A stretch of DNA of 8,202 nucleotides, from contig JAFUWM010000145.1 in the NCBI GenBank assembly GCA_017483425.1, positions 1 through 8,202 on the forward strand. Direction: 5' to 3'. Source of the DNA: Lachnospiraceae bacterium (GTDB lineage: Bacteria; Bacillota; Clostridia; Lachnospirales; Lachnospiraceae). Below the pieces are notes generated by a model. It saw nothing but the letters and a program-made list of their open reading frames with translations. It did no database searches and had not been told where the DNA came from. Numbering within the stretch: position 1 is the stretch's first letter; each line of letters begins with the position of its first letter. Of this stretch, positions 6,385 to 8,202 are shown piece after piece. The position numbers and the translations under genes are program-made.

Positions 6385-7302
6385 ATGAAAAAGAATAATA
6401 ACAGAAGAAAAGAGCATATCAGACGATTGGCTGCTTATTTTGCGGCGGCTTTCCTGATAGCCGGAAGCATACTTCCCGCAGTGCCCTCAAAGGCATTTGC
6501 GGCGGAAGCTCCCACGGGTGATACGGGCGCGGCTGCCGGTGTGGCAGCGACTGTAAATGCCGGTACGGGAACGGCATCGGGTGATGCAGCTACAGTTTCT
6601 GCCACCACGGTATCGAACCCGGCAGCAGCCGATGCAACAGCAATCGCACAGGCTTTAGCCGCAGCACAGGCAAATTTGAATGCACAGGCGGCAACGGCAG
6701 CGCAGAGTACGCAGACGACGGCTCCTGCAGCTTCTTCCGCGACTGTAAGCGGTGCTTCTGTCAGTACCGGAAATGCTGTAAATACACAGTCTGCAGATGC
6801 AGTACCGGCAATTCCCGTAATATATGCCGTAAAGAATGTATCGGGAAGCGTGGCTCTCACACCAGAGGAAGCAGTAGATGAGTCGTCAGTAAGCGAGCAT
6901 CTGGAGGAGAACCTGAAAGCAACCGTTGATGCCGCAACGGGAACTGCAATTACTACTGAAGAATGGGAAAAGGTTCTGGCGACAGTTGAATGGGAGGAGG
7001 CTCCCACAGGTTTTGACAGTTCCAATACAGAGGATTATACATTTACATGGTCGGGTACGATAAAGGCTGGAACAGTTGTCTATGCGGACGCGACAAAGCT
7101 GAAAGCTGCGGCAGTGGCAGCGGATATCCCGGTAGTAGTTACATATTCCGTATCAAAGGCGGAAGCAAGCGTATCTGAATCCAGAGCGCCCCAGACGGGG
7201 GATGAGTTTAACCCCGGCCTCTGGACATACTTCCTTATAATCGGCATTGTAGTAGCTCTGTGTTCCTTTATCCTGTACAGAGATATCCACGATACCCACT
7301 GA
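6385..7302 (+). CDS. Secreted Ala/Thr-rich surface protein with TGD-type cell-wall sorting tail
   Basis: A 305-residue exported protein of unrecognised function. The N-terminus is a signal peptide: a basic stretch (KKNNNRRKEHIRR), a hydrophobic core at about 15-33, and a likely cleavage AFA|AEA near residue 39. Residues 40 to about 145 are low-complexity Ala/Thr/Ser/Val, typical of a flexible wall-spanning stalk. Residues about 146-255 look like one small beta-rich domain containing EEWEKVLATVEWEEAPTGFD and YTFTWSGTI, resembling Ig-like repeats of Firmicute surface proteins; this match is tentative. The C-terminus has APQTGD (268-273), a hydrophobic helix (about 279-298) and the short tail RDIHDTH, the layout of a sortase signal, but with Ala in place of the Leu of LPXTG and few basic residues after the helix. 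An AAGGGAG ribosome site (6368-6374) lies 10 nt before the ATG. It has its own promoter and terminator. It may be wall-anchored or simply held in the membrane. Confidence -1.
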   Translation: MKKNNNRRKEHIRRLAAYFAAAFLIAGSILPAVPSKAFAAEAPTGDTGAAAGVAATVNAGTGTASGDAATVSATTVSNPAAADATAIAQALAAAQANLNAQAATAAQSTQTTAPAASSATVSGASVSTGNAVNTQSADAVPAIPVIYAVKNVSGSVALTPEEAVDESSVSEHLEENLKATVDAATGTAITTEEWEKVLATVEWEEAPTGFDSSNTEDYTFTWSGTIKAGTVVYADATKLKAAAVAADIPVVVTYSVSKAEASVSESRAPQTGDEFNPGLWTYFLIIGIVVALCSFILYRDIHDTH

Positions 7303-7340
7303 CCGATTGGTTTTATAGATAAAAACATTACAGATTAAAT

Positions 7341-7382
7341 AAGGGGATCATCACATGAATATATGCAGATGATCCTCTTTTT
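7341..7382 (+). terminator. Intrinsic terminator after the sorted surface protein gene
   Basis: AAGGGGATCATC (7341-7352) pairs with GATGATCCTCTT (7368-7379) as a 12-bp stem with one G-T pair and a 15-nt loop, and the T-run continues through 7382. It lies about 40 nt after the stop codon. This is the strongest terminator in the window. Confidence -1.
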
Positions 7383-7426
7383 ATTGATCCCTAAATTTGA
7401 GTTTCAAATATAAGGTAAAACGAAAA

Positions 7427-7444
7427 ACTGGTGCGCCTGCCAGT
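7427..7444 (+). promoter_or_regulatory. Inverted repeat over the -35 position of the next promoter
   Basis: ACTGG (7427-7431) and CCAGT (7440-7444) form a perfect 5-bp inverted repeat with an 8-nt GC-rich spacer in otherwise AT-rich DNA. It sits where a -35 element would be expected for the TAGAAT -10 at 7453, and no good -35 hexamer is present there. It could be an operator or activator site. The arms are short, so chance is possible. Confidence -1.
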
Positions 7445-7449
7445 GTATA

Positions 7450-7458
7450 TGGTAGAAT
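7450..7458 (+). promoter_or_regulatory. Extended -10 promoter for the BspA-like gene
   Basis: TGG immediately before TAGAAT (7453-7458) forms an extended -10 element (TGn plus a hexamer matching TATAAT at five of six positions). The -35 position (about 7430-7435, GGTGCG) does not match consensus, as is common for extended -10 promoters or activator-dependent ones. Transcription would start near 7465, giving a leader of just under 40 nt. Confidence -1.
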
Positions 7459-7502
7459 AGAGAACATGGACATACATATACCGCTTGAAAAGGGGGGACA
7501 TT

Positions 7503-8202
7503 ATGAGGAAACATCTTGTTATACTGCTGATACTTGCGGCAACGCTTGTGCCGCAGTCTTTTGTTTATGCAGATGATAATACTGAAGGTGATTCAACTGT
7601 TTCGCAGGATGACATTGGATCCGTCAGTGAGGACATCACGGAAATACAATCGGATAAGACGGAGAGTGCATCTTCTGTATCAAATAATATAAACGATGAT
7701 AAAATGACAAGCTCTTCTGGAGATTCAAAGGTCAGTGATGGAGAGACCGGCATATCCGAAAACGATGTACTTGAAGTGACGGAGAATAAGGGCGATTCGT
7801 CAAATGGTTTCGAGTATACCGGAAACACAGACGGAACAGTGACGATAACGAAATACAGCGGTGGAGGTTCAGGAGATCTGACCATACCGAGTACTCTTGG
7901 TGGTAAGAAGGTTACAGCTATTGATAATTCTGCTATTTATGGAGGGAACTTTAGCGGAAATCTTACGATACCGAGTAGTATAACATCTATAGCAAGCGAT
8001 GCATTTTACAGTTTTTATTACATAAAAACGGTTCAGAACGGATCAAGTGAAAAAATAAATGTTTCCTGCTTCATTGACAGTGACAGTGAGTGTCTGGAAA
8101 ATAATTCAAACAGCAGCGATTGGAAGGTTAACGGGGAGAAGATTGGCAAGGGCACATATACCAGAAAATCACTTCCCTCCTCTGATTTTGAATATAAAAT
8201 AA
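7503..8202 (+). CDS. Secreted BspA-type leucine-rich-repeat surface protein, 3'-truncated by the window edge
   Basis: The frame is open from ATG 7503 to the window end (233 complete codons, no stop). The start is well supported: AGGGGGG (7491-7497) lies 5 nt upstream. Residues 1-23 are a signal peptide (MRKHLVILLILAATLVPQ core, cleavage after VYA). Residues 24 to about 101 are a low-complexity acidic Ser/Asp/Glu/Asn linker. Residues about 103-175 match the LRR_5 (BspA/Treponema pallidum-type) repeat style: DGTVTITKYSG, DLTIPSTLGGKKVTAI, then NLTIPSSITSIASDAFYS. The first repeat unit has an irregular insertion (DNSAIYGGNFSG) instead of the usual G..AF form. After about residue 176 comes a Ser/Asn-rich segment that is not obviously a repeat. 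BspA-like proteins are exported and often act in adhesion or host/substrate contact; the ligand here is unknown. Codon and base use is more AT-rich than in the upstream genes. The C-terminal anchoring domain, if any, lies outside the window. Confidence -1.
   Translation, partial: MRKHLVILLILAATLVPQSFVYADDNTEGDSTVSQDDIGSVSEDITEIQSDKTESASSVSNNINDDKMTSSSGDSKVSDGETGISENDVLEVTENKGDSSNGFEYTGNTDGTVTITKYSGGGSGDLTIPSTLGGKKVTAIDNSAIYGGNFSGNLTIPSSITSIASDAFYSFYYIKTVQNGSSEKINVSCFIDSDSECLENNSNSSDWKVNGEKIGKGTYTRKSLPSSDFEYKI

Noticed and set aside
6435..7025. 196-codon open frame on the minus strand
   Set aside because: It is the mirror of the Ala/Thr/Val-rich GC-rich codons of the surface protein gene, with no ribosome site or family resemblance.
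7565..7885. 106-codon open frame on the minus strand
   Set aside because: It is antisense to the Ser/Asp/Glu linker of the BspA-like gene, whose signal peptide, ribosome site and LRR_5 pattern support the + strand.

Overview
The window reads as chromosomal DNA from a Gram-positive anaerobe of the Clostridia, most likely Lachnospiraceae or a close relative. This rests on moderate GC, frequent ATA and AGG codons, purine-rich Shine-Dalgarno sites, intrinsic terminators, large hybrid histidine kinases, a TGD-type sorting tail and a BspA-like surface protein. The taxonomic call is an inference from style, not a database match. All five genes are on the + strand.

Region 1 (1-6267) appears to be the 3' part of one transcription unit. 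It starts inside a sodium:solute symporter (SSS/SLC5 family). After 20 nt comes a six-helix membrane kinase-like protein (1424-3526), and this overlaps by 11 nt a second six-helix membrane hybrid kinase (3516-6200). A good intrinsic terminator follows at 6209-6267. The two kinases look complementary. The first has lost the phosphoacceptor histidine of its dimerisation domain (Asn196) and carries a dead receiver, but keeps an ATP-binding domain and an intact HPt domain (His630). The second has an intact HisKA histidine (His214), ATPase boxes and receiver (Asp513), but no HPt. A split phosphorelay His214 -> Asp513 -> His630 is the natural reading. The second kinase also ends in a complete DegV domain, the fold of the fatty-acid-binding FakB proteins, fused behind the receiver. 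This fusion, next to a transporter and a pseudokinase/HPt partner, is the most unusual thing in the window. No DNA-binding response regulator is seen, so the final output is unknown.

Region 2 (6268-7385) is a single-gene unit: a sigma-A-like promoter (TTGACA, AATAAT), a stem-loop at the predicted transcript 5' end, a secreted Ala/Thr-rich protein with a TGD-type cell-wall sorting tail, and a strong terminator.

Region 3 (7386-8202) holds an extended -10 promoter with an inverted repeat over its -35 position. It drives a secreted BspA-type leucine-rich-repeat protein that runs off the window. No RNA gene, CRISPR array, transposon or phage element was seen. The intergenic gaps (about 185 and 200 nt) are accounted for by terminators, promoters and leaders.
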